A DNA stretch of 64,000 nt, from the NCBI GenBank assembly GCA_035235625.1, contig CP141146.1:15742501-15806500 (forward strand), read 5' to 3'. Under the pieces are notes generated by a model. The model ran no database searches and was not told the origin of the DNA. It was given only the letters and a program-made list of their open reading frames with translations. Positions 12,709 through 22,961 of the stretch are shown in pieces (within the stretch, counting starts at the first letter, position 1; each line of letters opens with the position of its first letter). The translations under genes were made by a program, and so were the position numbers. The stretch is from Saururus chinensis (taxonomy: Eukaryota; Streptophyta; Magnoliopsida; Piperales; Saururaceae).

Positions 12709-13288
12709 GTGACGTTCCCACCCGAACCCATGTATACATCGTCCATAAGGCCAACTCGGCTAAGCCTTCTCCCACCATCTCCACTAGTACCAATCCTTGG
12801 TGGCGTCGGCCATGACCATGCAGAAGTCAGCTACCGAAAACCTACGACACAGCCTTCCATGGCTTCTCCGTGCAACTCATTAAAGAGGAAGCATAGTCTA
12901 TAGAGACCGGAGGCCAGCCAAGGTGTGCTGACAGTGAGACCCGAGGCGGTGTATCAACTGCACACCACAAGAAGCCCGAGCTTCCTCGGGCTGGAGCCTA
13001 AGCTGGTGGGAGGCGGCATCTGGGGCATAGCCCTCACCGAACACGATGTGATCGTTGGGGTGCTTGACATCGGCATCTGGCCAAATAGCCCGAGCTTTAG
13101 CGACCGGGGCATGGCTATCGTGTTGACCTGGTGGAAGGGTGCTTGCTAGCTAGGCCGCGACTTCAATAGGAGCAACTGCAATCGGAAGATCATCAGCGCT
13201 TGGATGTTCTACTGGGGCTACGAGGCATCCAGTGGAACCATCAACGACAAGGATGAGCTCAAGTTGCCCCAGGACCAGGATGGGCACG
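12709..13288 (+). pseudogene. Subtilase (S8 family) fragment, left arm
   Basis: Translated in shifting frames this arm gives pieces of a plant subtilisin-like protease. The prodomain start appears as THVYIVHKA, and the catalytic-Asp region as DVIVGVLDIGIWPNSPSF, where the family norm is LDTGIWP. Several frame changes and stops (for example the TAG at 13147-13149) prevent a protein. It ends at the hairpin loop, after DQDGH, so the His, Asn and Ser catalytic regions are not complete in this arm. Subtilases are secreted proteases. This copy is a non-functional fragment in the same inverted repeat as its mirror at 13150-14137. Confidence 0.75.
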
Positions 13289-14137
13289 TCGATGCCACTG
13301 CCAAGCGATATTGATAGCACATTGATGCCGTCGGCCACCGCCCTGTCCACGACAGAGAGGATGTCCAAGCTAAAGCAGCTGCCTACCCTACAGTCTTTGT
13401 ACACGGCGATCCGGGCATTGGGTGACATTCCCCTGGCTGTCCCCCGTGCATAGCCAAGCAGGTTGGCCCCAGGCACTATGGCTTCGGCCACTGTCGTTGC
13501 AGTATGGGAGCCGTGCCCATCCTGGTCCCGGGGCGACTTGAGCTCATCCTTGTTGTTGATGGTTCCGCTGGATGCCTCATAGCCCCTGTAGAACATCCGA
13601 GCGCCAATGATCTTCTAGTTGTAGTTGCTCATGTTGAAGCCGCGGCCTAGCTCGCAGGCACCCTTCCACCGGGTCGACATGGCAGCCATGCCCAGGTCTT
13701 TGAAGCTTGGGCTATCTGGCCAAATGCCGGTGTCAAGCACCCCGACGATCATGTCATGGTCGGTGAGGGTTGTGCCCCAGATGCCGCCAACTTAGGCTCC
13801 AGCCCGAGGAAGCTCGGGCTTCTTGTGGTGTGTAGTTGATACACCACCTCAGGTCTCACTGTCAGCACACCTTGGCTGGCCTCCGGTCTCTATAGACTAT
13901 GCTTCCTCTTCAGTGAGTTGCACGGAGAAGCCATGGAAGGCTGTGTCGTAGTTGTACAGTATCGTGCTGGCTGGGTCTTCGGTAGCTGACTCTAGCATGG
14001 TCATGGCCGATGCCACCAAGGATTGGTACCAGTGGAGATGGCGGGAGAAGGCTTGGCCGAGTTGGCCATATGGACAATGTATGCATGGGTTTGGGTGGGA
14101 ATGTCACATGTGGTGATTTCGTCGTTTGAAACGACAA
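13150..14137 (-). pseudogene. Subtilase (S8 family) fragment, right arm plus loop
   Basis: On the minus strand from 14137 the prodomain start, then MIVGVLDTGIWPDSPSF (catalytic Asp motif intact), then RDQDGHGSHTATT (catalytic His motif) and GYARGTARGMSPNARIAVYK can be read. They continue through the loop to ISLGSGIDVP. The 148-codon open stretch 13150-13596 is the best preserved part. A TAG after the YN of the NYN block near 13620 and frame changes near the prodomain break it. The Ser-containing C-terminal half is absent. This arm looks closer to the donor gene than the left arm. It is a captured gene fragment, not a protease gene. Confidence 0.78.
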
Positions 14138-14361
14138 AACAACCTTTTAAGATAATTTCATCATTTGAAGTTCATTTCGTACTTTTAAAAGATGAAATTA
14201 TATACAAATTAAAAAAAAAATCGCGCAGACACTAGCCAAGCAGCTAGTGCCTACATGGCTTTAAGCAACACCACTTTAGAGAAATATTTTCCAAAATAAT
14301 TCAAATTGGTAAATATTTTTTTAATTATTATTTACAAAAAAAAAAGTTTTTTTTCCACACT

Positions 14362-14462
14362 ATTTTTCTACACTAAACGTTTTACACCACTTTTGGTTTT
14401 TTACACTACACATTTTGCACATCACTTTTGATTTTCTACACTACATTTTACACCACTTTTTG
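14362..14462. repeat. Tandem repeat, about 35-bp unit, three copies
   Basis: Three units of the form TTTTCTACACTA...TTTTACACCACTTTTG follow each other with small changes. They lie just outside the subtilase inverted repeat. Non-coding. Confidence 0.6.
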
Positions 14463-15076
14463 ATTAGACAGAAAAAGTGGGCCCCACCTGATATGGTTTT
14501 TCGGTCCAATCATAAGTGAACTCGTCTTTTTTAACAATCATAATATAAGCCCCGTAGAAATATAGGGTAAAATATCATTATCCCTTAAAAAAGGTGTCAC
14601 ATTGCTTGATCTTCCTCTAAGACCTGTTAACGCTCCTCCCCCCTCCCTCCCGGGGATATTTTTTTTTCTATCCTCCAACATAATAAGTTAAACTCCTTAT
14701 CAAGTGGAAATTCACAACAAAATCTTTATAATGCCAAATGGATCTGTTAATATGAGTAGGAGAGAGTAAAAATCATTTCTCTATGCATAAGCATAACTTC
14801 CTGAGGGGAGGGGGGCTGGCGCGACTGTACTTAAAAATTGACATGGGCATTAGGACCCTTTTGACAACAACTATCCACCTGAACTACAAGCATCTGGCAT
14901 CCACAAATATGAGACCAATTTTGAGACCAATACAGTGTCAAATACAATTACAAAAGAAATATTTGGCATCTATCATACAGGTATCCGCAGTTGGGTGTCA
15001 AAAGAATAAGACATTGCAAACGAACGCTATATACTCTTTCCACAAAGTGTACAAAATTGTCTCCCGATTACCCACA
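14463..15076. other. 3' flank of the GT47 gene
   Basis: No coding frame is supported. It should contain the GT47 3' UTR on the minus strand immediately below 15077. A short C-rich run lies at 14634-14654. Confidence 0.35.
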
Positions 15077-18000
15077 TTAATACTTGATGACGTGATGGCG
15101 TAGCCAGAGGTCATACATGACCATGTGAAATGCATCATATTTCACTGGCGGTGAATGCCACTCGAAATGCTTCTGTATCTGTTAGCAATACAAATGAAAA
15201 TAAAGCACGTAAAGCACCATGCCGACATAATACTTCCAATGTAAGCTAGAGTCGAGTCCTACACATAGAACTGCGGGCCCCACCATGGATCCACAATGGT
15301 GAGACAGGCAGGATTGAAGGACAATTAAGGGACCCACCAAATTTGCCCCCATTCGAACATGTTCCCCGTCCATCTGAGCAGGTTAAGTCAGTAAACTTTC
15401 ATCCATTGATTTGAAGCCAAAAAGGGTCGACATTTACCTGCTCCAGATGAAATGGCCCATATGCGCGAATGGGCCAAATTTGGTGGGACCACTAATTTGA
15501 AGACCCACTTCTGATCCTGGTTCATCCGATTGTCGCAGGACCACTGTGGCCACCCACAGTGAGGGAGTTTGCAATTGATCCCGATGTGAGGGCTCGCAGA
15601 GGATCATTTTTCCCAATTCTCTAGATAGTCCTCGTTACCACAATGCAGATCAGGTACAGACATCAAATTTCAAAAGACTAGGCAAATTAGGGCAACCCAG
15701 GCTCCAAATCTTCAGATTTCTACAGAAAGAAAAAAGAAAGAAAAAACTATTACCTCAACTAAGTTTTTATGCATCGAAATGAATTCTTCATCTGATATGG
15801 CTTTGAGAATAGACTTCAGTCGATAAACATCACTCTCCTTCAGTAAGACCGAGAACTTTTTCCAGTTGAGGATGTCATTGAATGGCAAATCATAATAATC
15901 TGACAAAATCACTGCAAAAGGAAGTGAAAATTAATCAGCTGCGCATTTCAAAGCCAACCAAGCTCATGAATATTTAAAAGGACCAACTGAGCTTGATGCA
16001 CAGTGGGGCAAGCCTTCAAATGCAATGGAGGGGGGCAATGCTTATTGCTTTCAAGATGTGGTCTTATTGCTAATGCATCCACCCACAGCAGAAACAAGTT
16101 GAAATACGGGTGGTCCATCCATCCCCTTACTTACACAAGTTAAATTAAGGAGGTGGTCCATCCTTGATTCACACCAGAAGGCCTTCACATTTGAAATAAT
16201 GTGCACATAAAAGCTACAAATTGAGCAAGAACAACAATTGCAATATACAATAAATAAAAAATTAGCTCCCAGACAAATATAAGGACAGAGATGATAGAAC
16301 TGCTTACCAGGAATACAGCCATAATGGATGGAATCAGCAATACGAGCACTATTAACCTGAGAACCACCTGGACAAATACAGAATTTTGTCCGGTAAAATT
16401 GCTTCTGATAGACCAATGCCCCAATGGCTCTACTAATTCGGTTGTTGCTAATTGCAAGTTCTGTGTCATTTTCCCATAAACGAGCTAAAACAACTCTAAT
16501 CTTAGAATTGCGATGACCTGCCCAAAAGCCAAGTACTGTCCTGCAAGGCACTCATAACAATTAGAATTTCAAAAAACTCCTAAAACAAGGTCATGGGTAA
16601 CTAGTAATAATATTGATTTACAGGATTCTGATGTTAATGACAGAAAAAGAATAACATCACAAAATAAAAGAAAATAGCATGAGAGACAATACAGGCAAAT
16701 ATAAGCTTTGACATTCATTAAAGTCAGCATGCGACAGAATGAACAACTAGAACCAAGACAAGAGAACATTAGCCAAATTTGGAACAGGACTACGCCACAT
16801 ATGAAGGATAACAAACGGTTTCAACTGTAATAACCTACCACATTGTAAAATGTGCCTAATAACATAAACTTCTAAGTGACATGTCCAATTCAAGTCACAA
16901 TGTGACATGCATAGTGGGGGAAGACCCCCACAGTTCCAAATCCACATTCAAAGTTTTATAGGTCTTCTCCAATTAATTATGAATCAACAGCACACTCCGC
17001 ATGCAAGAAATACAAATGAAATGTAATCGCCTATAAAGAAGATGAAAGCATAGGAAGCAAACATGTTCAACAGGTTTCTTAGTAAAGATCCAACTAGGTG
17101 TCTTTATCAAAATGGGCAAATAATATGAGCCAAGGTATGATCAAACAATTTGGCTAGAGTTAATGTTAGTTCTTAACGAAGGATATAAGAGAATCACATA
17201 TTCACCTGTTTTCAATGTCATTTCCTCCAGCTGGAAGAGCAAAAGGTTGCAAGACTTGAGGAAGAGCAACATCTTTGTGTGGGATATACCCAACATCATA
17301 GCTTGGAGAGCATACAACTCTAATGGAGTTCTTGACAAGAAGAGGAAGTCCCTCAGTTGCCCTCACACCAACATCATGACAAGTAACAAAAAAGTGATCA
17401 GCACCAAGAGTTCTATTCCAATAAGGATATTTCCCTATCAAGCTCTCAACATAGTTCTGGACTATTACAGTCATGTTCTCATATGATGTTCCCTGCAACA
17501 GCTCAGCTACATCAGAAAAAAAGGCAAAACTTTTGTGCATGCTTTTGTCACTATTATATTAAACTCAAATATGAATCAGAGCCATTGGCTCCGGCATTGA
17601 AGAACTGTGAAACCTTTTTTAGGCAAAACTAACCACGAATACAGTGCTAAAGAATGCCTGTACTGGAGATAAAGGTGATATCTCGGATATGTAAACTCTC
17701 TGCCAGAAGCATATCTAAAATAAATGCAACTTAAAATCCACTATATGCATACTATTCTCTGTTAAAACTTTAGTAAAACCCAGACGAGTGCAAAAAGTAA
17801 TAACTTAAGTCATGTGAGACACTTGAAACAATGTCATAAAAAGTAGTGCTTCTTTATAATTCCTTGTTCAGTCACGTAGTTTCACTCAGCCACGAAATCA
17901 TTTTGTTAGCATAGCATACACCAATCCAGAACCAGCACAAATCATGTCTCGGTCCTCAAATATCAAATTTTTTATGTAACTCTTCCCATTTGAGATCAAT

Positions 18001-18928
18001 CCACCAGAATGGACCAGGTCTCACTTCAGATCCAGCATAGAGTTCGACTATGCCCCACTGCACAGTTCATGAACCAAACTGAAAACTCCTATTTTTAGCT
18101 AGAATAAGTTCTTAAGCAATTTACTTTCGTCAAGGAAGTCAAACTTGCTGGGGAATTTGGTTCTATATAAAGTGCACCTGAAACTTACTAATAACACAGA
18201 TGTGAGGGATCACAGTATACTCAACATTTTTTTTATTAGTTCAACAAAAGCAAGTTGCAAAATAACAACAGCTACAAACAAATTCAATGAACAAACTCTT
18301 TCCTAAACATTTTTTTCTATCTACACTGATTAAGACCAACATAAAAAAATCGAATAAAAAATAAAGTGATAAGAACTATACCTTCCCCCTCATCTTATGG
18401 CAGGAAATCGGGATAAAAAACAGATCAGCCCGGTCGGGATCATCAGTCCGGAACACGCTCTCCCGGATGTTCTGGAAGAAGTATCCCTCGCTCGCATACT
18501 TGCCCGTCAGCTTCCTCGGCGTCTGGTAGAAAGTTTTCGGATCCCCGTCGGGGTAGATAAAAACCCTAAATTTCCGCTCCATCTCCCCATAGTTCCTCCT
18601 GAAAACCACCGGATCGTGATAAACCGAGCTCAATCCCTCCACACTCCCCGAATCTCCACCTGCAACAGCCTTCAGATCGAAACCTGAGTGAAAAACTCCC
18701 AATGAAGAGAGCATAAGAGGGATTATAATGGAGAGGGGAGGGAGGAGTGTTTACCTCAGAGGGGATTGAGGAGAGGTGGGAAGGGATGTAAGAAGAAGGT
18801 GGGCGGAGGGACCGGAGGGAGACGATGGTGAAAGAGACGAGGGTTAGCGTCGCGATGGAGAGGAGGGAGCGGCGGAGAGAGCAGGCCGCCGGCGCGGCGG
18901 AGAAAGGAGCCGGCTTTGTGGCGGACAT
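15077..18928 (-). CDS. GT47 exostosin-family glycosyltransferase, six exons
   Basis: Model on the minus strand: exons 18928-18755, 18669-18382, 17492-17206, 16540-16308, 15911-15754 and 15178-15077, 1242 nt or 413 residues. Frame is kept at every junction, all GT-AG. A short cytosolic N terminus is followed by one membrane anchor (about residues 21-38), as in Golgi type II transferases. The exostosin domain then carries YGEMERKFRVFIYPDGD, the block with GADHFFVTCHDVG, HKDVALPQ, GFWAGHRNSKIR, FCICPGGSQVNSARIADSI and YGCIPVILSDYYDLPFND. The last exon gives the typical KHFEWH...LWLRHHVIKY end. The family is inverting GT47, relatives of probable Arabidopsis glycosyltransferases acting on wall polysaccharides. 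The substrate cannot be told. The first junction is least certain: acceptor 18670 keeps frame, the stronger-looking CAG at 18684 does not. An hAT-like element sits 140 bp upstream of the ATG. Confidence 0.9.
15265..15575. mobile_element. Foldback MITE in the last GT47 intron
   Basis: The block GACCCACCAAATTTGC with CCATCTGAGCAGGT reappears inverted as ACCTGCTCCAGATG and GGCCAAATTTGGTGGGACC about 130 bp further. Weaker symmetry extends outward on both sides (GGATCCACAATGGT against the ACCACTGTGGCC block). It lies wholly inside the intron 15179-15753, so it does not touch coding sequence. Ends and target duplication are not resolved. Confidence 0.55.
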
Positions 18929-19068
18929 ATCGGGTGGCCCCTGATTCCGGTGGAAGTGACGAAGAACTAGGAAAGTGTGGGAAAGAGTGAGAGCGGCTTT
19001 GCTTGAAGAGCGATCTTCAAAAAAATTCTGTAATGTACTGTATCCCAAGTAATGTCACCCTCCCAACA

Positions 19069-20593
19069 CCGGGTCGGGTTCGGGTCGGGTTTTGGTAAAC
19101 TCGACTCCGATGCCATTTAAAAAATCAAAACTCGAATTCTATATCAAACCCGTCACGGGTTAAAAAACTTATACCAGACCCGACTCCTAATGGTAAAATC
19201 AAAACCCGGACTCGACCCGAATAATTTACCACTAACCCGACCCGACCCGAATCTGAAAAAATATCACAGCTCACACCATTGATAAAACCTCTGCTCACAC
19301 CAAATTGAAAACGATGATCAGTAAGCAAATTCCACACTACCAACTATCCATATCATATCATCCAGAACAGCAAAAACAACAAAAAATACAAAATAATTGA
19401 GTATCAAAAAATCCACAAAAGAAAATTGCCTCCTTCAACCGAAACACAGCTGCAGCACTTCAAATCGTCAATTCTCACGGACCGGGTTTCGTAGAGTCGG
19501 AACTTCTCGAGGGAGTAAGAAATCTGATCGAGGTCCAGATGGCTTGGTGCAGAGCTTTTGGACGACAGAGGGGCGATCGTAGGCTTCGGAATATCTGATT
19601 TCGCCATCCGACCCACCCACAAAATGTTCGACTTAACGCCTCCCAAAAAGAACTAACAAAAATCACAAAATCCCAACTCCCACCACTTTCAGTCCTCAAA
19701 ATAGCAAAATTCGAACAATCAAAATAGTCAACAATTCATCAAAGTTAGCCCAATCTGTTTATGCACCAATATTTAAATACGACGATGTTGCTAATGCAAT
19801 ATCCAGAAGGTCGTCCTTCATTATCTGTTCACACATTTACTAAAGAAATCCTAAAACTCAACAAAGAATCAGAAAAAACCGCAACAATGTACGCAAGAGA
19901 AACAGAGTAGAAACACTGCAAAACAACGACAATGTATGCAACCTAAAAGCAAAAAAAAATCGAAACAAATCCACTGCGAAGAACCCTAAAAACCTTCTGG
20001 ACTCCGGACACTGCTGAGTAAAAAAACCAGAGAGGCCCGGGCGCGGCGGCAAAAGACAGATCCAGACGGACAAGACACAGATCCAGACACAACTTGAGTA
20101 AAAGAAGTACCTTTTACTTCGGATCACAGAAGAGGGAGGAAGATTGAAGCGGATTCAGTGCGAAAATTTTGCTTCCGCCGTCAGCAAAGGCCGTCGTCAG
20201 GAGCGGGCAATTGCAGCGAGCCGCCGGTGAGATGGAGAGGGGTCTTGACTGGAGTCTGGAGTCGGCAAGACGGAGAGGAGGTGCCGGAGAAATGGAGAGG
20301 AGGCATCGCCGCGCCGGCGAGATAGAAAGGACCAGTCGACGAGCTCTGGAGGCGGAGCGGCGGACTGGTCGACCGTGAAATTGAAATGAGGTCCGGGAGA
20401 GAATTAGGATATGGACAACATATACCGGGTCGGGTCGGGTCAGGAAAAACCCGAATCCGACCCGACCCGAATGGTTCGGGCCAAAATTTAAACCCGAACC
20501 CGATTTATTTAATCATTTAATATATCTAAACCCGACCTATTCGGGTCGGGTCGGGTCGGGTTTATAAAAAACCTAACCCGTGTGGCATCCCTG
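19069..20593. mobile_element. hAT-like element carrying host gene sequence (Pack-type)
   Basis: Perfect 8-bp direct repeats TCCCAACA at 19061-19068 and 20594-20601 flank 1525 bp. This is the hAT target-duplication length. The right end, read inward on the minus strand, is CAGGGATGCCACACGGGTTA, which fits hAT termini. Both ends carry GGGTCGGGT/ACCCGACCC subterminal repeats (19069-19250 and 20420-20580). The left terminus lacks an obvious CAGGG start, so it may be eroded. The interior has no transposase but holds a SAC phosphatase first exon and GC-rich genic-looking sequence at 20120-20400. I infer a non-autonomous element with captured host DNA. Confidence 0.6.
19479..19607 (-). pseudogene. 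Captured first exon of a SAC-domain phosphoinositide phosphatase
   Basis: A 43-codon exon begins at the ATG at 19607 (MAKSDIPKPTIAPL) and ends LEKFRLYETRS exactly before a GTGAGA splice donor at 19478. The KFRLYETRS block followed by a splice junction is characteristic of the N terminus of plant SAC2-SAC5/FIG4-type phosphatases, which dephosphorylate phosphoinositides at the vacuole. No later SAC exon occurs in the window, so this is one isolated exon. It lies inside the hAT-like element and on the same strand as the GT47 gene downstream. Function as a protein is unlikely. A spliced chimeric transcript is possible. Confidence 0.6.
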
Positions 20594-20654
20594 TCCCAAC
20601 ATGTCAACCGGTGGATATATTCCTTTCTTTTTTTTTCTCCTTCCGCCTCTCTTC

Positions 20655-20885
20655 AACCTGGTCCTCAATAACAACGAGCCCACTCTAATATCATATCACG
20701 AATAAGCATATTATCCGTAATACATATTATCTATAATACTTGCATACCCTATACAAGGAAAGCCTGCAACATATGTACACTTAGTGTATATATATATATA
20801 CACACATCTTAATACATGTCACAAATAGTATGCTTCGTTACCGTGTGATATTACGCTCGGCTCATTGTAGTTATAGGGAAGGCCT
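20655..20885. mobile_element. Hairpin MITE relic (same family as 52663-52871)
   Basis: Left arm CAACGAGCCCACTCTAATAT and right arm, read on the minus strand, CAATGAGCCGAGCGTAATAT mirror each other around an AT-rich centre. The block order matches the MITE family seen at 21285, 48060 and 52663. The outer termini have decayed. Confidence 0.45.
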
Positions 20886-21284
20886 GTAACATGTGTGTAA
20901 CATTGAGCAAAATACATGCAATGATGTGCACACATAGTTAGTCATGTTAAGATATTTGGTGAGCTGAAATATCTGAGTTATTGGTATGAAGTATGGTCTT
21001 ACAACCGGCTACCACAAAAGGAAAGGAAGGCGTGTTGGGTTGCTAGCCATCATGCAGGAAGCCGTGTCTGCTGGGGGATGGGATCTCCGACCGATGGGTC
21101 GGCCATCTGGCCTTATGGCCTTGTTGGAAATATAGGCTTTGCGTGCACATGGCTGAGATTGGCTTCGTTGGCTAGACGCTCGGTCAAATGACATGAGGCT
21201 ATGACCTTGATGAAGAAGGCTTACTTGCTTGGCTATTTTACCTTACGAGTGTTGCACGGACGGTGCTTCCTGGGCGCCTCTTTG
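20886..21284. other. Gene-free stretch
   Basis: A 61-codon minus-strand frame at 21009-21194 has no recognised domain. Nothing else is supported. Confidence 0.35.
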
Positions 21285-21445
21285 ATAGTAAGCTACGCAT
21301 GGGAGTCGTTCATCTACAAGATCGATGACGCACATGCTAATGACACGCTCTAATGTGTGAACCATTAATCTCAAATATAAATGGCTCTCCATGTGTAGCT
21401 TACGTTGGGTTCATTGTCAGAGAGGAGCATGAAAAACTCTTCCTT
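21285..21445. mobile_element. Hairpin MITE relic (same family as 52663-52871)
   Basis: AAGCTACGCATGGGAG near the left is mirrored by CTCCATGTGTAGCTTACG at 21389-21406. The right end AGAGGAGCATGAAAAACTC matches the terminal block of the intact family member. The left terminus is missing. Confidence 0.5.
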
Positions 21446-22057
21446 TTGCGAGTGGCTCTCACACCTTGCTTCGCCTCTGCCACCGAGCCCACCTTCTTCG
21501 CTTCTGCTTTCTCTGCCTCCTCCTCCACCACTACCATCTTCTCTCTTTTTCCATTGCCACCTTTTCCTCCCCTTCCTCCATTCTCTTCCTTTTCCCCTCC
21601 TTCTCCCCCTTTGTCACCTCCTCTTCCTCCTTTTTAGAAGCCGACAAGACTGGCCACAAACTAACCAGTAAAGTCATTAAAAGTTTGTTAAAGGTATGAC
21701 CAGCCATAGTCTTGTCTTGGGCTTTTGAAGTATTCTTTTGCTATGGCCATTTATTGGTCAACTAAATTTAGTTTACATACCTATATAATGAATGTAAATG
21801 CGAAAACACTGATTTTTTGCTATTTTTTTGGCATTTGTTGCTTTTTTTTACAAAGGAAATATAATTATTTTTTTCTATTTTACATCAATATTGGCATCAA
21901 TAGGGTCAGTTGTAGGGCCTAGTTGCAGGTAGTGGGCCTTGGTGCACCACAAAAATGCATCAGTGTGAAAGAGAAAGAAAAACAAAAAGAAAATAGAAAA
22001 TGAGAAGAAAGAAAGAAAAATAAAAGGATAAGATAAGGCGCAGATGACACACTCAAA
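21446..22057. other. Gene-free stretch with a pyrimidine-rich tract
   Basis: The run at 21500-21640 is C/T-rich and produces overlapping short frames in three registers, a low-complexity artefact. No motif is seen. Confidence 0.4.
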
Positions 22058-22078
22058 CCCCCCCCCCCCCCCCCCCCC
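22058..22078. repeat. Poly-C homopolymer, 21 bp
   Basis: An uninterrupted run of C. Similar runs occur at 42194-42215 (C), 27686-27705 (G) and 36979-36993 (G). The length of such a run is prone to sequencing error. Confidence 0.9.
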
Positions 22079-22107
22079 ACTTTTTCTCTTTTGTCACTAT
22101 GGGTCTG

Positions 22108-22279
22108 CCTCTGAACCACCTCAGTCCTCCCAACAACACTAGGGGACATTGCTCCTAGCCTTGCTTTGCTTCTTCCACCATGAAACAGAGCTACCTCTGA
22201 ACCACCTCAGTCCTCCCAACAACACTAGGGGACGTTGCTCCTAGCCTTGCTTTGCTTCTTCCACCATGAAACAGAGCTA
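22108..22279. repeat. Tandem duplication of an 86-bp unit
   Basis: The unit 22108-22193, starting CCTCTGAACCACCTCAG and ending AAACAGAGCTAC, is repeated at 22194-22279 with a single A/G difference seen (GGGGACATTG against GGGGACGTTG). The duplication is recent. Confidence 0.9.
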
Positions 22280-22430
22280 CCCATCTTTCTCTATTTTTAT
22301 TTTCTCTGTTGAAGCCACCATTCAGCCCTCGTCCCCCTTCGACCAGCTCTACCTTGGCTAGGTGATGGTAGGTGGCTGCCGCAACCGGCCATTTTGCCCC
22401 CTTCTACTCTCCTCGTAACTCTACCAGACA

Positions 22431-22956
22431 TGTCACACCCCCAATATTTAAACCAAAAAATAAATAAATTAATAAAATACACTATAAATCGGGGCATCAT
22501 TTCATCAAGTGTAAGCAAAATGGCCTCGAAAATGAACCATTCATACCTACGTAAAAGATGCAGAGGGAACCTAAGAAAAGATTTTCGAAACATAAAGAGA
22601 AAAGGGGTGAGCAAAGCCCACTAAGGAAATAATCATCACACATGCATTTATGAATAGTCATGAACAACACTGGAATAATCATTCAATAATGCATAACTTA
22701 ATTTCATGTCCATATGATTATAATCATATTTGAACCCCGTTTAATTCAATTATTATTTCAATATAATAGTAACCCTTATTAAATCTCATTCAATTGAATT
22801 ATCATTTCCATTGATTATGTATCAACAAAACCCTGTCGAGTACGCAATAACAACGTCATGCTAAGTTGACAATGCAATCTCAGCAAAAAAACTACGTGAG
22901 AAATTTGAGGTCTTTACCCTAGGTTGGACCCCATCCTTTTGAACACCTTCGGGGCA
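22431..22956 (+). mobile_element. Older LTR-like repeat, left part (host of the nested solo LTR)
   Basis: It starts TGTCACACCCCCAATATT, a plant LTR-type beginning. The sequence 22620-22956 recurs in reverse complement at about 40870-41280, continuing across the nested insertion to 26222 onward. Landmarks shared with that copy are GTGCCCCGAA, GTCCAACCTAGGGT and GAGATTG on the opposite strand. The far end of this host repeat was not determined. It probably lies between 26.9 and 28.3 kb. Confidence 0.5.
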
Positions 22957-22961
22957 CATAT

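Larger units (their letters stand above)
12480..14345. mobile_element. Large inverted-repeat element made of captured subtilase sequence
   Basis: About 800 bp of left arm (12480-13288) is repeated in reverse complement as the right arm (13512-14345), separated by a loop of about 223 bp. Shared landmarks, read inward, are an AT-rich edge with ATATTTACCA, the CAAGCAGCTAGT block, the near-palindrome TTTCGTCGTTT/AAACGACGAAA, and then subtilase coding sequence. The outer AT-rich arms look like transposon termini and the inner part is host gene sequence, as in Pack-type elements. Exact ends and target duplication could not be set. A transcript across it would form a long hairpin. Confidence 0.75.

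Noticed and set aside
13232..13453. 73-codon plus-strand frame in the subtilase element
   Set aside because: It is the antisense shadow of the minus-strand subtilase fragment in the loop.
18684..18690. CACTCAG as the acceptor of the first GT47 intron
   Set aside because: It looks stronger than the site at 18670, but joined to the donor at 18754 it shifts the frame and hits a stop. The 18670 acceptor keeps frame. RNA evidence would settle it.
19069..20593. Telomere-like repeat from the GGGTCGGGT runs
   Set aside because: The plant telomere unit is TTTAGGG. These runs are GGGTCGGGT subterminal sequence of the hAT-like element.
21353..21699. Three overlapping frames rich in Ser, Pro and Leu
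   Set aside because: They are different registers of one C/T-rich tract. Composition explains them.
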